Assembly (NCBI GenBank): GCA_028382965.1 | Contig: JAOEUK010000002.1 | Span: forward strand, 124,001-188,000 | Direction: 5' to 3' | Source of the DNA: Candidatus Puniceispirillum sp. | GTDB taxonomy: Bacteria; Pseudomonadota; Alphaproteobacteria; Puniceispirillales; Puniceispirillaceae | DNA length: 64,000 bases | Shown here: positions 10,718-22,544 of the stretch, one piece after another | Position numbering within the stretch: the first letter of the stretch is position 1 | How the letters are laid out: the number at the start of each line of letters is the position of its first letter | The notes under the pieces: generated by a model | What the model was told of the DNA's origin: nothing | The model's database searches: none | What the model saw: the letters and a program-made list of their open reading frames with translations, nothing else | Program-made: the position numbers and the translations under genes

Positions 10718-11818
10718 ATGGGATTTAATTGTGGCATTGTTGGGCTGCCAAATGTTGGAAAATCTACCTTGTTTAATGCCTTGACCCAAACCGCAGTAGC
10801 AGATGCAGCAAACTATCCATTCTGTACTATCGAACCAAACACCGGTCGGGTTCCGGTACCGGATAGACGGCTTTACGCCCTAGCTGAGTTAGCTAACTCA
10901 AAAACAATTTTGCCAACCTATCTAGAATTTGTTGATATTGCAGGTCTTGTACGGGGAGCATCCAAAGGTGAAGGCCTCGGAAACCAGTTCCTTGCTAATA
11001 TCCGGGAAGTAGATGCAATTGCTCATGTATTGCGCTGTTTTGATGACAGTGAGATCACCCATGTTGATGACAATGTTGACCCTATCCGTGACGCAAACAC
11101 GGTAGAAACTGAGCTGATGCTCGCGGACATTGACTCATTAGAACGCCGCATGACAACTTTAGTAAAAAAATCACGTGGCGGCGACAAAGAGGCTGAAACT
11201 GATCTGACCCTGATGGAAAAGTTGTTTAGCCATTTGTCTGATGGTCAGCCTGCACGTAGCACAACAGGTTTAACAGATGAAGAAATTCTGCGTCTTCCCC
11301 AATTACAGCTTCTGACTGCCAAACCAGTTCTCTATGTTTGTAACGTAGCAGAGGGTGATGCTGCTAGCGGTAATGCATATTGCAAGCTTATTGCTGACAA
11401 GGCAGCTAATGAAAGCGCTGCTTTTGTCATAGTGTCTGCTGCTATTGAGTCCGAAATAGCTCAGCTTGAAGACACTGATAAAATTGACTTCCTCAGTGAG
11501 CTGGGCCTTACAGAAACCGGATTGGCACGACTTATTCGCGCAGGTTATAGTTTGCTTGATCTTCTAACTTTTTTCACCGTTGGTCCAAAAGAAGCGAGAG
11601 CTTGGACTGTTGCCAATGGGGCGAGTGCGCCACAGGCCGCCGGGGTAATTCATACCGATTTCCAGCGTGGCTTCATTCGTGCAGAAACGGTTACCTTCGA
11701 TGATTATATTTCATGCAAGGGAGAAAATGGCGCAAGAGAGGCAGGCAGATTACGCGTAGAAGGCAGCAGTTATAAAGTCGTTGATGGTGATGTGTTTCAT
11801 TTCCGTTTTAACGTCTAG
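10718..11818 (+). CDS. ychF: redox-regulated ATPase YchF
   Basis: [54 protein letters not shown]-type C-terminus. Confidence 0.95.
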   Translation: MGFNCGIVGLPNVGKSTLFNALTQTAVADAANYPFCTIEPNTGRVPVPDRRLYALAELANSKTILPTYLEFVDIAGLVRGASKGEGLGNQFLANIREVDAIAHVLRCFDDSEITHVDDNVDPIRDANTVETELMLADIDSLERRMTTLVKKSRGGDKEAETDLTLMEKLFSHLSDGQPARSTTGLTDEEILRLPQLQLLTAKPVLYVCNVAEGDAASGNAYCKLIADKAANESAAFVIVSAAIESEIAQLEDTDKIDFLSELGLTETGLARLIRAGYSLLDLLTFFTVGPKEARAWTVANGASAPQAAGVIHTDFQRGFIRAETVTFDDYISCKGENGAREAGRLRVEGSSYKVVDGDVFHFRFNV

Positions 11819-11966
11819 TCAACAACTTTTTATCCTTGTCCTTTATAATCCATAAATTTTTAAATAAGTGTCTCTCTTTAAGAATTTCTGCTCTGATTCA
11901 ATCAATCCATTAAAATTGATTTTACTAACACGTGAGGTACCCAAATAATAATCAATTTAATTGTAC

Positions 11967-12725
11967 CTAGTGAACATCAGCCCATACCCGCCTTTTTGCT
12001 AGATATGACACTATAACAAAAATGCAGAGAAAAAACACTGCGGCAACACCAATTCTTTTGCGCGCTTCCATTTTCGGTTCTGCCGCCCACATTAAGAACT
12101 GTGTGAGATCAGCAGACACCGCTTCAATAGTGGTTTCTGACCCATCACTAAAGCTAACATCATCACCGTACAATGGTTGTGGCATTGCGATTAGATGGCC
12201 TGGGTACGCAGTATTATAGTACAAGCCTTCCGGGACATCCTTACCATCTGGTACATCTTTATAACTCGAAAGAAGGCTATATAAATAATCAGCTCCGTTA
12301 GGACGTGCCTTAGCAATTAAAGAAAGATCCGGGGGTAGAGCACCGTTGTTTCCAGCTCTTGCTGCGTTGTCATTTGCGTATGGTGCCGGCATTCTATCCG
12401 CTGGGATTGCTGCACGCAAAAACATATCACCATCATCATTTGGGCCGTCTTTCACCTCATATTGTGACGCTATTGCTTTAATTTCAGATTCATTATACCC
12501 AAGGTCTATAAAGTTACGAAAAGCTATGAGTTTCATGGAATGACAACCAGCGCAGACCTCAGTATATACTTGAAATCCCCGCTGCATCGAAGCCTTGTCA
12601 TACGTTCCAAAAGGTCCAGAGAAGCTCCAGCTACGACTTCGCAGCTCCACCTCTCCACCAGCCGCCACCGCTGGACTCGATAATAACACAAGCAATAAAA
12701 TTGTAATTGTACGTTTTAACATCAC
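11967..12725 (-). CDS. petC: ubiquinol-cytochrome c reductase cytochrome c1
   Basis: Haem motif CAGCH ([15 protein letters not shown]), [12 protein letters not shown]-terminal TM; 4-nt overlap with petB. Confidence 0.92.
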   Translation of the reverse strand: MMLKRTITILLLVLLSSPAVAAGGEVELRSRSWSFSGPFGTYDKASMQRGFQVYTEVCAGCHSMKLIAFRNFIDLGYNESEIKAIASQYEVKDGPNDDGDMFLRAAIPADRMPAPYANDNAARAGNNGALPPDLSLIAKARPNGADYLYSLLSSYKDVPDGKDVPEGLYYNTAYPGHLIAMPQPLYGDDVSFSDGSETTIEAVSADLTQFLMWAAEPKMEARKRIGVAAVFFLCIFVIVSYLAKRRVWADVH

Positions 12726-13978
12726 AATCTCCGGGGAGCAGCAAAAGCTTTTTCTGGAGCAGAGGAGAACCCTGTAAGCACAGGCTCTGCAATAGATTTT
12801 GGCAATGGTTTAGTTGTTTCAAAAACACTAAGCAAAGGCAAAATTATCAGAAAATGGACAAAATACCACGCTGTTGCAATTCTGGACAATATCACATACA
12901 CACCCTCAGCAGGTTTTCCACCAAGATACCCAAGAGCGATAGCATTTACAAGAAATAGCCAAAAGAAGATCCTAAAAACTGGACGGAAGCGAGCCGATCT
13001 TACAGGTGATTTGTCTAGCCAAGGAAGAATAAAGAGTACAGCAATAGCGCCAAACATCAATAAAACTCCACCAAGCTTATCTGGCACGGCTCGCAAAATT
13101 GCATAAAATGGTAAAAAATACCATTCGGGAACTATATGTGCTGGCGTCTGGAGTGGATTTGCTGGAATATAATTATCAGGGTGACCCATTGCATTTGGGA
13201 AAAAGAAGACTACTACAGCCAGTAATAAAAGAAAAACAGCAATCCCAAAAACATCTTTGATAGTGTAATATGGATGAAACGAAATTGTGTCCTGAGGCCC
13301 AGTTGAATCTATACCAATCGGGTTATTAGAGCCGAATCTGTGGAGAGCAACAATGTGAAGCACCACAACGCCTGCAATGAGAAATGGCATTAAATAATGC
13401 AATGAAAAAAACCTGTTTAATGTTGCATTATCTACTGAAAACCCACCCCAAAGCAGGGTTACAATACTATCGCCGACTAAGGGAATGGCGGAGAAAAGGT
13501 TTGTAATAACCGTAGCCCCCCAAAAACTCATTTGTCCCCATGGCAACACATATCCCATAAAAGCTGTAGCCATCATAAGCAAGAAAATTACAACACCAAG
13601 TATCCACAATAGTTCACGTGGAGCCTTGTAAGAACCGTAATACAACCCCCTGAACATATGGAGATAAATGACGATGAAAAAGAAACTCGCAGTGTTCATA
13701 TGGATATAACGTATTAACCAGCCGTGATTAACATCGCGCATGATCCGTTCTACCGATAAAAATGCATAATCAACATGAGCTGTGTAGCTCATCGCTAAAA
13801 CAATTCCCGTAACAATCATAATCGCAAGAGAGAGCCCCGCAAGGCTTCCAAAGTTCCACATATAATTTAGGTTCTTAGGTGTTGGGTACTCATGCGCAGT
13901 GTGATGCAGCATAGAAAACACGGGAAGACGGTGATCAATCCAGCGTACAACTGGACTTTTAAACTCGTGAGCAGACAT
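12722..13978 (-). CDS. petB: cytochrome b of the bc1 complex
   Basis: [54 protein letters not shown]. Confidence 0.95.
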   Translation of the reverse strand: MSAHEFKSPVVRWIDHRLPVFSMLHHTAHEYPTPKNLNYMWNFGSLAGLSLAIMIVTGIVLAMSYTAHVDYAFLSVERIMRDVNHGWLIRYIHMNTASFFFIVIYLHMFRGLYYGSYKAPRELLWILGVVIFLLMMATAFMGYVLPWGQMSFWGATVITNLFSAIPLVGDSIVTLLWGGFSVDNATLNRFFSLHYLMPFLIAGVVVLHIVALHRFGSNNPIGIDSTGPQDTISFHPYYTIKDVFGIAVFLLLLAVVVFFFPNAMGHPDNYIPANPLQTPAHIVPEWYFLPFYAILRAVPDKLGGVLLMFGAIAVLFILPWLDKSPVRSARFRPVFRIFFWLFLVNAIALGYLGGKPAEGVYVILSRIATAWYFVHFLIILPLLSVFETTKPLPKSIAEPVLTGFSSAPEKAFAAPRRL

Positions 13979-14009
13979 AGGTTACATATCCTCCAGTAAC
14001 AAAAATACA

Positions 14010-14570
14010 TTACCCAATACGGATAACTGAGTCAGACAGATAAGAGTAAGGCGGGACAGCAAGGTTTGTTGGAGCAGGCCCTTTGCGGATTCTTCCAGAG
14101 GTGTCATAGTGCGAACCGTGACATGGACAAAACCAACCATCGTATTCTCCGCGCACTTCACCAGACTTCTGGCCAAGTGGTACGCACCCAAGGTGGGTAC
14201 AAACCCCCACAAGCACTAAAAGCTGGGGTTTTTCAGCTCGATCTTGATCAGACTCAGGGTCTCGCAGATTGTTTATTTCAGTGGCGTTAGCGCGTGTTAT
14301 TTCGTCTGCCGTTCGGTGACGAATAAAAACAGGTTTGCCACGCCACTTAACCGTTATGGACTGTCCTTCAACAATTTTTGAAATATCAACCTCGATATTA
14401 GCAAGTGCCAAAGTATCGGCGGCCGGATTCATCTGATCTATCAGCGGCCAAGCGACTGAGGCGGCACCTAATCCTGCCATCGCATAGGTTGCCACAACAA
14501 AAAAGTCGCGTCGTCCGGGCTCATGAACCCCTGCTGATGTTAATTTTTTCTTTGAATTCGATTTAGCCAT
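14010..14570 (-). CDS. petA: Rieske iron-sulfur subunit of the bc1 complex
   Basis: CTHLGCVPLG and CPCHGSHYDTSGRIRKGPAP Rieske boxes. Confidence 0.95.
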   Translation of the reverse strand: MAKSNSKKKLTSAGVHEPGRRDFFVVATYAMAGLGAASVAWPLIDQMNPAADTLALANIEVDISKIVEGQSITVKWRGKPVFIRHRTADEITRANATEINNLRDPESDQDRAEKPQLLVLVGVCTHLGCVPLGQKSGEVRGEYDGWFCPCHGSHYDTSGRIRKGPAPTNLAVPPYSYLSDSVIRIG

Positions 14571-14777
14571 TTTGTCCTCTATCTATGGTCCCGTGAACAC
14601 ATGAGATGCCGCTTCCTAAGCATGTATTCCAACAAAAACCATTACACATGCCAGAACGAAAATTCTATATTGGGTTAAATAACACAGCCTCGCAGTCTTT
14701 TCATACCCCAATTTTGCAGTTTTAAACCAAAATCTTAATGATTCGAAATTGGTGAATAAATTTCTACCCGCAAAACA

Positions 14778-15656
14778 TTACGGCCATCGAACCTCTGGAG
14801 GTAGACTCATTAGAATTGCTTCAATATTTCCACCCGTTTTCAATCCGAACAGTGTTCCTCTATCATATAATAGATTAAACTCAACATAGCGTCCGCGCCG
14901 GACTAGCTGAGAATGTCGTTCTTCCTCTGTCCATGGCAATCCCATTCGACCCTTCACAATTTTTGAATAACCCTCTTTAAATGCTCGACCAACACTTCGA
15001 GCGAACGAAAAGTCATGGTCCCAGTCACCACTATTTAAATTGTCATAAAAAATTCCACCTGACCCTCTTGGCTCATCGCGGTGCGGCAGAAAAAAATATT
15101 CATCACACCACTTTTTATATTTTTTATAATAGTTCAGATCATGGCTGTCACAGGCACCCTTCATAGCGCGGTGAAATGTCTCACCTGCTGCCTCATCTGG
15201 CAAGAGTGGTGTTAAATCTCCACCTCCACCAAACCAACTTTTTGAAGTGGTTATAAACCGAGTGTTCATGTGGGCCGCGGGCACATGAGGATTCCACATG
15301 TGCGCTACAACAGAAATGCCAGAAGCCCAAAACTCACCATTTTCGGTAGCGCCCTCGATATGGCCTTTGAAATCATCAGAAAAAGTTCCGAAAACAGTTG
15401 AAATATTAACTCCAACTTTTTCAAAAACACGCCCATGCATCAGGCTAATTTCGCCGCCGCCGCCGCCGTCTCGCTGCCATGTTTTCCGATTGAAGCGACC
15501 TGAAGGACGGTCGCTATCGTCGGCAGCATCTTCAATTGCTTCAAACACCGTACAAATTTCGTTTCGAAGGCTGCAAAACCATTTGCTAGCTTCTACTTTT
15601 TTTTCCGCAATTGATGGTTCCATTTGACATGCCGACATGGCCATCATAACTCCCAC
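14778..15656 (-). CDS. hemF: oxygen-dependent coproporphyrinogen III oxidase
   Basis: [68 protein letters not shown]. Confidence 0.95.
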   Translation of the reverse strand: MGVMMAMSACQMEPSIAEKKVEASKWFCSLRNEICTVFEAIEDAADDSDRPSGRFNRKTWQRDGGGGGEISLMHGRVFEKVGVNISTVFGTFSDDFKGHIEGATENGEFWASGISVVAHMWNPHVPAAHMNTRFITTSKSWFGGGGDLTPLLPDEAAGETFHRAMKGACDSHDLNYYKKYKKWCDEYFFLPHRDEPRGSGGIFYDNLNSGDWDHDFSFARSVGRAFKEGYSKIVKGRMGLPWTEEERHSQLVRRGRYVEFNLLYDRGTLFGLKTGGNIEAILMSLPPEVRWP

Positions 15657-16907
15657 CTAATTTCTAAGTATCCAATGTAATATCTCTGGTTTTCCTAGGG
15701 CGAAATTCGAAGCCACCCAGCGCTTTTCCGCCATGATTAACATCTGGCCCATTCTCGGCCCAATGTCAACGCCATGCGACAATAAGTCTGCTCCACAAAT
15801 TGGGCTTTGAGGTAGCCTCCACGAGGCTAGCTCGTTATATCGAGCCACATTAATGGGTACATTATTCCTCAATGACTGGACTACGTAGAGCATTGTGTTC
15901 CAATGCCCAAGATGATAAGCAATTTGGCGCCAATTTTTGCCGTTTAAAAGCGCTAGTTCAGCACCACTGATACCAACATCTAGTCGAAAAAAAAACCGTT
16001 TTTCTTTACGGCTTAACCGAAGTCTGTTTGCAATAAGCGCGCTAGAGCCAACAGGCACCAGTGCAACCAAGCACGTTAGCCAATCAAATTGGTCAAGTAT
16101 CGCAGATGTCTCTTTACTTTCAACTTGCGACGACAACTCAAACTTAATTCCAAGTGCAGCTTGATCAATATTTGATATATGCATCAATTTAATCACTTGC
16201 GCCAGAGAACCACCAACCATGATTCTACGAAATTCATTTGCCACACGCTCACCAGACAATTCCTTACAAAGACTGGCATGCTTACGCAACATATTCTGAG
16301 TTTTTTGGTCAATTCTGCACTTGGAAAACCTTGGCCAGAAACGACAGTAACGTATGATCCTTAATGCGTCTTCTTGAATGCGCTCGCCAGCATCTCCCGC
16401 AAAGCGCAAGCGACCTCTTTTCAGGTCTTTGAGACCACCAAGCGGATCAAAAAAAACTCCATCCTTATCCATATATATTGCGTTAATAGTGAAATCTCTT
16501 CTCACTGCATCAATGGCCCAATCACGCTCATACGCGACAATGGCATGTCTCCCATCAGTTTTCAAATCAACGCGTGTTTGTGTAACCTCAATGCTATCTT
16601 CTTGGTCACACAGCGTGACTGTGCCATGGTTCAATCCAGTTTCTACAACTTTAATATTTTGTGTTGCCATCTTGGCTGATAACTTATTGATCGGTATGTT
16701 TACTGCCATATCGATATCACCTATCGCGTATCCAGCAATCCAATCACGAACTGCACCACCAACAATACGAGCTTCACCTCCAAGCGCCATCGTTTCAATA
16801 AAAATTTTTTTTATCAATGGTCGTTGCGCCCATTCAGGCAAGCCATGGCAGAATTGGCTATTATTTTGGTTAGTCAAATTCACCCCCGGTAACAAGCCCA
16901 TTCTCAA
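15657..16907 (-). CDS. cca: CCA-adding enzyme / poly(A) polymerase-family nucleotidyltransferase
   Basis: RIVGGAVRDWIAGYAIGDIDMAVN, RRDFTINAIYMDKDG, DPLGGLKDLKRGRLRF. Confidence 0.9.
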   Translation of the reverse strand: MRMGLLPGVNLTNQNNSQFCHGLPEWAQRPLIKKIFIETMALGGEARIVGGAVRDWIAGYAIGDIDMAVNIPINKLSAKMATQNIKVVETGLNHGTVTLCDQEDSIEVTQTRVDLKTDGRHAIVAYERDWAIDAVRRDFTINAIYMDKDGVFFDPLGGLKDLKRGRLRFAGDAGERIQEDALRIIRYCRFWPRFSKCRIDQKTQNMLRKHASLCKELSGERVANEFRRIMVGGSLAQVIKLMHISNIDQAALGIKFELSSQVESKETSAILDQFDWLTCLVALVPVGSSALIANRLRLSRKEKRFFFRLDVGISGAELALLNGKNWRQIAYHLGHWNTMLYVVQSLRNNVPINVARYNELASWRLPQSPICGADLLSHGVDIGPRMGQMLIMAEKRWVASNFALGKPEILHWILRN

Positions 16908-17136
16908 TCTTTGCTGGCAAATAAGTTAGGTTTGGCGAGGCACTATCCCGTTCAAGCCCCCACACACAAAAAACAAACACAATAACAGAAACCATTGCAC
17001 CAAAAATGTAATTGTTCTCAATTTTTTCTAGTGGCTTCCCAAGCCTCATAGCCCGATTAATTTGCCAACTTTTTAGGAAGCTCATTAACAAAAAAGCTGC
17101 CCCAAGAGCAGAAAAAATAGCAAAAATAGCTCTCAT
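16870..17136 (-). CDS. small membrane protein (DUF6111-like)
   Basis: 88 aa, two predicted TM stretches; position next to cca/CoA pyrophosphatase. Confidence 0.5.
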   Translation of the reverse strand: MRAIFAIFSALGAAFLLMSFLKSWQINRAMRLGKPLEKIENNYIFGAMVSVIVFVFCVWGLERDSASPNLTYLPAKIENGLVTGGEFD

Positions 17137-17228
17137 TTATATCCACTCCACATTTATATTGATTTGAAAAGTTATCTAATTCTATCTTAGCTCAAATATA
17201 TCCAGCAACAATGATATTTAAGCTCTAG

Positions 17229-17900
17229 TCAACACGCCAAACGCTCAGAAAGGTCGATCAAAACCTTTGCCGAAAGTCCCCATATAAAATGTTCATGGTG
17301 CTCAATTACCCAGTAATCGTTGGGCCTTCCATCAGTCTTACGAGTAACTAAACGTAGGTTTTTAGGATTAGCTATATGAATTACCGGCACAGTAAAAATC
17401 AGTTCTACTTCCATCGGATCAAGCACAAGGTCCTGCAACCTGTTTTCACCGCTAACAATTCCAACAACTGGCTGAACCACGAACCCTGCCGGGCTTCGCA
17501 CTAGATCAAGCCCACCGATAACTTGAACCAATTCAGGAGCCAAATGAACCTCTTCATATGCCTCCCTCAATGCTGCAGCTACTGGCCCTGAATCACTGGG
17601 TTCCACTTTGCCCCCAGGAAAGCTAATTTGTCCAGCATGGTGAGCCAAATGTGGAGCGCGTTTTGTCATCAGAATATGCCATTCATTTTGAACTTTTAAA
17701 AACGACACAAGAACGGCAGCAGGACGATCATGTGAGAATACCTCCAAAGAGTTTGATGAAAGTGGCATCTCAGATCTAGTGATAGATGAATCTGGTAATA
17801 AATTCAAACAAGTACTCAGATGATTTTGTAAATTTACACCCTTAGCTCTTGTCCGGTCTGGACAAAAAAAATCTATTCTGTCAAAAGGTTGAGTCATCAT
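17229..17900 (-). CDS. NUDIX hydrolase, CoA pyrophosphatase type
   Basis: GQISFPGGKVEPSDSGPVAAALREAYEEVHL (Nudix box). Confidence 0.88.
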   Translation of the reverse strand: MMTQPFDRIDFFCPDRTRAKGVNLQNHLSTCLNLLPDSSITRSEMPLSSNSLEVFSHDRPAAVLVSFLKVQNEWHILMTKRAPHLAHHAGQISFPGGKVEPSDSGPVAAALREAYEEVHLAPELVQVIGGLDLVRSPAGFVVQPVVGIVSGENRLQDLVLDPMEVELIFTVPVIHIANPKNLRLVTRKTDGRPNDYWVIEHHEHFIWGLSAKVLIDLSERLAC

Positions 17901-18415
17901 GACTCCAAATCAAAAAAATGTTGGTGGCTCCAAACGCCTAGCTTACCATTAGGCCCCTCTTCAGCATATTCGGCGAGTTGGTAGTACACAGGCCGCGACA
18001 ACCTAGCAAGCAATCCGTCTCGTACTTCAATGTATGGTCGCAAATCTCTTGATCTTTTGCTGTAAACTAGTTGCAAAGGACATTTTTCATCCAATACGAT
18101 TTTATCATCAAGGCTGGTCAAAAAAACAATTTCGTTTGATTTTGAAATATCCCCAATTGTGATTGCCATATCGATTACAACGAATGGTACATCTTCTACT
18201 TTAATACGGCCTTTTTCGGCTGGTGTGGCCAACCAATAATCACCGTCATCGTCACAAAATAAGATTGATGCAAATAGTTTTACCAGCTCAATTCGAAAAA
18301 TTTCACCACCTTCGTGAAACCAGCGACCATCAGGTGCAATCCGAATATCAAACCGCTGCTCTTTAAGGTGGCGCAGGCTGTCCAAGTTTATTTTTCTTTT
18401 CTGTTGGTCTTCCAT
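17897..18415 (-). CDS. DUF1285 domain-containing protein
   Basis: DIRIAPDGRWFHEGGEIFRIELVKLFASIL, DDDGDYWLATPAEKGRI; 4-nt overlap with the Nudix gene. Confidence 0.75.
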   Translation of the reverse strand: MEDQQKRKINLDSLRHLKEQRFDIRIAPDGRWFHEGGEIFRIELVKLFASILFCDDDGDYWLATPAEKGRIKVEDVPFVVIDMAITIGDISKSNEIVFLTSLDDKIVLDEKCPLQLVYSKRSRDLRPYIEVRDGLLARLSRPVYYQLAEYAEEGPNGKLGVWSHQHFFDLES

Positions 18416-18828
18416 AATGACATTCTAGCGATATTTATCTAAGGTCCAAAAGGTTTCTGCTGAACTTTTTTTCATTTAGACATCATAAGACTCAGAAGGG
18501 GATCATCTCTAAGGATTAAGATGTGTTTTTGACACATATAAACATTCTGACATCAATTAGCCGGGCACTGTAGTAAATCCAAATAAAAACTCCCGTAAAA
18601 CTCTTTCTTGCCTTCCGGTTGTGGACACCCTCGCATGAAAACCACAAGGCTGAATAATTGCTCACATCCCATTACTTTTTTAAACAATTTTGATCACTAA
18701 TCGCTATATAAAAATAACCTTGCGTTAAACCCAACTCTATGCGATTTGAATGTTCTCAGCGGTAGTGAAATGGCGTTTTTTATATGTAGTTTCATTCGCT
18801 TTAATAACATTATCTAAATCTGGCGTTT

Positions 18829-19743
18829 ATGTATATCTACCTACCCATTGCGGAAATATCCATGCATATAGGGATCATTATTGGTCTTGGTGGTGCTGTT
18901 GGTTTCTTGTCAGGTTTATTTGGCGTTGGTGGCGGGTTCTTAATGACCCCATTACTGATTTTCTTTGGCATTCCACCAGCCGTTGCTGTTGCCACCGAAG
19001 CAAATCAGATTGTCGCCTCGTCAGTTTCTGGCGTTCTTGCTCACATGCGACGCGCAAATGTAGACTTCAAAATGGGTAGCATTTTGCTGGTTGGCGGAGT
19101 TTTTGGTTCGTCGATAGGTGTAATGCTATTCGCTTTTTTACGCGAAGCTGGTCAAATTGACCTAGTGATTAAACTTTCCTACGTGTTTTTTCTAGGAATG
19201 ATTGGGTTTTTAATGCTGCTAGAGAGCCTGCGGGCTATCATGCGCACCAGGCGTCCCGGCAATCACAAAACTAAACTTCATCAGCATAATTGGCTGCACG
19301 GCTTGCCGCTAAAAATGCGGTTTCGCCGTTCAAAGCTTTATATCAGCGCACTTTTGCCATTAGCAATCGGTGCATTTGTTGGTATTTTAGCTGCAATTAT
19401 GGGTGTTGGTGGTGGTTTTATTATGGTTCCAGCAATGATCTACTTGCTTGGCATGCCAACTTCTGTAGTTGTTGGCACATCGTTATTTCAAATTATTTTT
19501 GTTACTGCAAATGTAACTTTTTTACAATCTGTTCAAACTCAAACTGTTGATTTCGTCCTCGCAGGCCTCCTCCTTCTTGGGGCTGTGATTGGCGCACAAT
19601 TTGGGACAAGAGCCGGTGTGCTACTTAGAGGTGAACAGCTCCGCGGTTTGCTGGCGCTTATGGTTCTTGCCGTTTCCATAAAAATGGGATTTGATCTGGT
19701 TATCCGCCCTGAGCATCTTTTCAGTGTGGAGCTACTAAAATGA
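18829..19743 (+). CDS. TauE/SafE-family sulfite/anion exporter
   Basis: MYIYLPIAEISMHIGIIIGLGGAVGFLSGLFGVGGGFLMTPLLIFFGIP, second repeat GVGGGFIMVPAMIYLLGMP. Confidence 0.85.
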   Translation: MYIYLPIAEISMHIGIIIGLGGAVGFLSGLFGVGGGFLMTPLLIFFGIPPAVAVATEANQIVASSVSGVLAHMRRANVDFKMGSILLVGGVFGSSIGVMLFAFLREAGQIDLVIKLSYVFFLGMIGFLMLLESLRAIMRTRRPGNHKTKLHQHNWLHGLPLKMRFRRSKLYISALLPLAIGAFVGILAAIMGVGGGFIMVPAMIYLLGMPTSVVVGTSLFQIIFVTANVTFLQSVQTQTVDFVLAGLLLLGAVIGAQFGTRAGVLLRGEQLRGLLALMVLAVSIKMGFDLVIRPEHLFSVELLK

Positions 19744-20507
19744 TTCTTATTCACAAGATACTCATTACCTTTACGTTACTATTCAGCGCAAGCATCCCAA
19801 CGTCTGCTTATTCCAAACAGATCATTGCTGATCTATCAAAATCGAACATCACAATAACCAGCGGATTTCATGGCGTCGATTTACTTTTGTTTGGGGCTGT
19901 CGAAGGAAAACCTGGCGACGATATTCTAGTTGTTATTAGTGGACCACCTACTGATATTGCACAACGAAGAAAAGCCAATCGGGCCGGCATCTGGATAAAT
20001 GTTGAGACAAATGTCTGGCAAGAAGTGCCCAGCTTGTATACGATTTTGACCACCAGTCCTATTAATAAAATAGCCAAACCAGAGACACTTTTCAAGCTCG
20101 GAATTGGAGCTGAAAATATGAAGCTAAAACTCGCTAATAGACCAGAACTAACCAAGAGTGGACTTGTTCCTAAAAAATTGATTGCAGCACTAAAACAAAA
20201 CATGAATAATCTAGACTTATGGTCAAAGGACATTGGCGGCGTGGTGGTAACAAAAAACGTTTTGTTTCGCGCAGAAGTCCATCTGCCTGCAAACATCTTA
20301 TCAGGCGCTTATGATGTTCGCGTGCTTCAGTTCCGTGATGGCATTGCAATCAGCGAGGATAATACCAATCTCCTCATCGGAAAGGGTGGTTTAAGCGCTA
20401 AAATTTATAATTTTGCACACGAGCATTCAGCATTATATGGTATTTTTGCAATCTTATTTGCAGTGGCATCCGGTTGGCTCGCCGCCACAGCATTCAGACG
20501 CGCCTAA
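19740..20507 (+). CDS. TIGR02186-family predicted transmembrane protein
   Basis: SNITITSGFHGVDLLLFGAVEGKPGDDILVVISGP; follows the TauE gene with a 4-nt overlap. Confidence 0.75.
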   Translation: MILIHKILITFTLLFSASIPTSAYSKQIIADLSKSNITITSGFHGVDLLLFGAVEGKPGDDILVVISGPPTDIAQRRKANRAGIWINVETNVWQEVPSLYTILTTSPINKIAKPETLFKLGIGAENMKLKLANRPELTKSGLVPKKLIAALKQNMNNLDLWSKDIGGVVVTKNVLFRAEVHLPANILSGAYDVRVLQFRDGIAISEDNTNLLIGKGGLSAKIYNFAHEHSALYGIFAILFAVASGWLAATAFRRA

Positions 20508-20543
20508 CCATTAGCTTCCTATAAAAACTGGAGACCCAAGACT

Positions 20544-21023
20544 ATGGCAAATGTAAAGAACAAGCAGCCCGTGTTTCTTGTTGTGGTCGATGATAGTGAA
20601 GAAATGCACCAAGCATTGCAGTTTGCTTGTGGCCGCGCCCGCTCAGTTGGCGGCCATGTTGCTCTCATGTATTGTATTCTTCCGACAAAATCCGGGCTCT
20701 GGGCGGGTATCGGTGAACTGATGCGTGAAGAGGCTCGCGAGGAAGCTGAAGCAAAAATGGGTATTCACGCAGATTATGTAAAAAAATTAACTAATAGCAC
20801 TCCAATCCTTTATGTTCGCGAAGGTAACATCAGTGATGAATTACTTAGCCTCATTGATGAAGAGCATGATATTAGTCTGCTTGTTCTGGGCGCTGACATC
20901 CGTGCAGAAACAGCTGGTCCCTTGATTACCTTTTTGATGTCTCGAGGAGCCTCACGCTGCCGAGTACCTATCACCGTTGTTCCCGGAAATTTAACTGACG
21001 AACAGCTTGATGCACTTTTCTAA
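20544..21023 (+). CDS. universal stress protein
   Basis: VVVDDSEEMHQALQFAC... LLVLGADI...CRVPITVVPGNL. Confidence 0.8.
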   Translation: MANVKNKQPVFLVVVDDSEEMHQALQFACGRARSVGGHVALMYCILPTKSGLWAGIGELMREEAREEAEAKMGIHADYVKKLTNSTPILYVREGNISDELLSLIDEEHDISLLVLGADIRAETAGPLITFLMSRGASRCRVPITVVPGNLTDEQLDALF

Positions 21024-21052
21024 TCATATTTTTCTGTTTAAAGAAGGGTTCT

Positions 21053-21571
21053 ATGATGAAGTCTATTTTATTACATCTTTTAGGAGTTGGATTCTTAATT
21101 ATGAGTGAAACAAGTACAGCCGAAACTAACAAGATTCTTTTACTAGAAACCAGTCAAGGGCAAGTAGAAGTTACGTTGTTACCCGACATTGCCCCAAATC
21201 ACGTTGCACGAATATCTGAACTTGTCGAATCTGGGTTTTATGATGGCATCATATTTCATCGTGTCATCCCTGGATTTATGGCGCAAACTGGCGATCCAGA
21301 TGGCACAGGCATGGGTGGATCAGGTGAAAAATTAAATGCGGAATTCAGTGATTATGAATATCGATTGGGTACAGTTGGCATGGCCCGATCATCTAGTCCT
21401 GACAGTGCTGATAGCCAGTTTTTTATATGCTTCGACGGCTGCCAGCACCTGACTGGACAGTACACAGCTTGGGGACAGGTTGAAAATGGAATGGAAATCA
21501 TTGAAAAATTGGCTGTTGGTGAGCCACCGGAAGAACCAGATCAGATAATATCAGCAAAATTAATAGATTAA
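21053..21571 (+). CDS. cyclophilin-type peptidyl-prolyl isomerase
   Basis: DGIIFHRVIPGFMAQTGDPDGTGMGG, MARSSSPDSADSQFFI; N-terminal signal-like segment. Confidence 0.92.
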   Translation: MMKSILLHLLGVGFLIMSETSTAETNKILLLETSQGQVEVTLLPDIAPNHVARISELVESGFYDGIIFHRVIPGFMAQTGDPDGTGMGGSGEKLNAEFSDYEYRLGTVGMARSSSPDSADSQFFICFDGCQHLTGQYTAWGQVENGMEIIEKLAVGEPPEEPDQIISAKLID

Positions 21572-21606
21572 AAAAAGCTGGCTCTTATTAACAAATATCA
21601 ATCGTT

Positions 21607-21639
21607 AAAAGTTTGGGGTACATACCCCAGACTTTTTTT
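21607..21639. terminator. bidirectional rho-independent terminator
   Basis: AAAAGTTTGGGGT-ACAT-ACCCCAGACTTTTTTT, about 13-bp stem with one mismatch flanked by A/T runs, between convergent ppiase and rarD. Confidence 0.8.
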
Positions 21640-21641
21640 GG

Positions 21642-22544
21642 TTAGGCTAATGACTTAGTTGTATCTATGGCCTTACCTACCGTAAAAAAATACACTGCAA
21701 TGCCAGCCCATATCATGCCAAATGGTATTAAATCAAACGCAACAAACGGCTCGGCAAAAACAAACACCCCAAGAAATAAATGGGCTGTGGGATTACTATA
21801 AAAAAGTAAACTAGCTGAAGTCATGTTCAGTAGGCTGTTGCCCTTTAAAAACAGCACTAATGGCAGGACGGTGACAACACCAGCAAGTAATGCCAGGCAT
21901 ACATTTGCTGTCCCACCGCCAAAAAATAAGACCTGTCCATCTGCCTTCATCCAAATCAAAAATACAATCGCAAATGGAAATAAAGCTAAAGTTTCAATAA
22001 ACAGTCCCTGTAAGGGATCAAAATCCATCCGCTTGCGCAACACAGCATAAAGCGAAAAACTCCCGGCAAGTGCTAACGAAACCCACGGAACATTCGTCAT
22101 CATCAGTGCTTTGGTTAAAACTCCAAAGCCAACGAATCCAATTGCGATCCACGCCCAAGCAGTAAGCCTCTCATTGAGCACCAGGATTCCTAGCATTACA
22201 GTGCATAATGGATAGACAAAATAACCAAGCGCAGCAGCAACAACCTGTTCAGTTTGAACCGCGTAAACATACATGCTCCAATTCAGCAACAAGAAAAAAG
22301 TTGTAATAGAAAAGTTGATCAAGTGACGACGTCCTTTGATCAACATCCAGATATCACCAAGATGGCCCCTCATCCAACAAATGACAAAAAGCAGCACAGC
22401 CGACCATAAAGAACGTTGTGCAATGATTTCATAAGGATCGGCAGCATCAACAAGATTAATATAAAGAGGCATCATTCCCCATAAAATTCCTGCACTTAAA
22501 GACAAAGTAACGCCTATGGACCTTTTGCTCTTTAAGTTTTTCAT
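21642..22544 (-). CDS. rarD: RarD-type EamA/DMT permease
   Basis: GILWGMMPLYINLVDAADPYEIIAQRSLWSAVLL, multiple TM segments. Confidence 0.8.
   Translation of the reverse strand: MKNLKSKRSIGVTLSLSAGILWGMMPLYINLVDAADPYEIIAQRSLWSAVLLFVICWMRGHLGDIWMLIKGRRHLINFSITTFFLLLNWSMYVYAVQTEQVVAAALGYFVYPLCTVMLGILVLNERLTAWAWIAIGFVGFGVLTKALMMTNVPWVSLALAGSFSLYAVLRKRMDFDPLQGLFIETLALFPFAIVFLIWMKADGQVLFFGGGTANVCLALLAGVVTVLPLVLFLKGNSLLNMTSASLLFYSNPTAHLFLGVFVFAEPFVAFDLIPFGMIWAGIAVYFFTVGKAIDTTKSLA

Noticed and set aside
19868-20296. 142-aa minus-strand ORF antisense to the TIGR02186 gene
   Set aside because: Complete overlap with a better supported CDS in a coupled TauE-TIGR02186 pair; no motifs.
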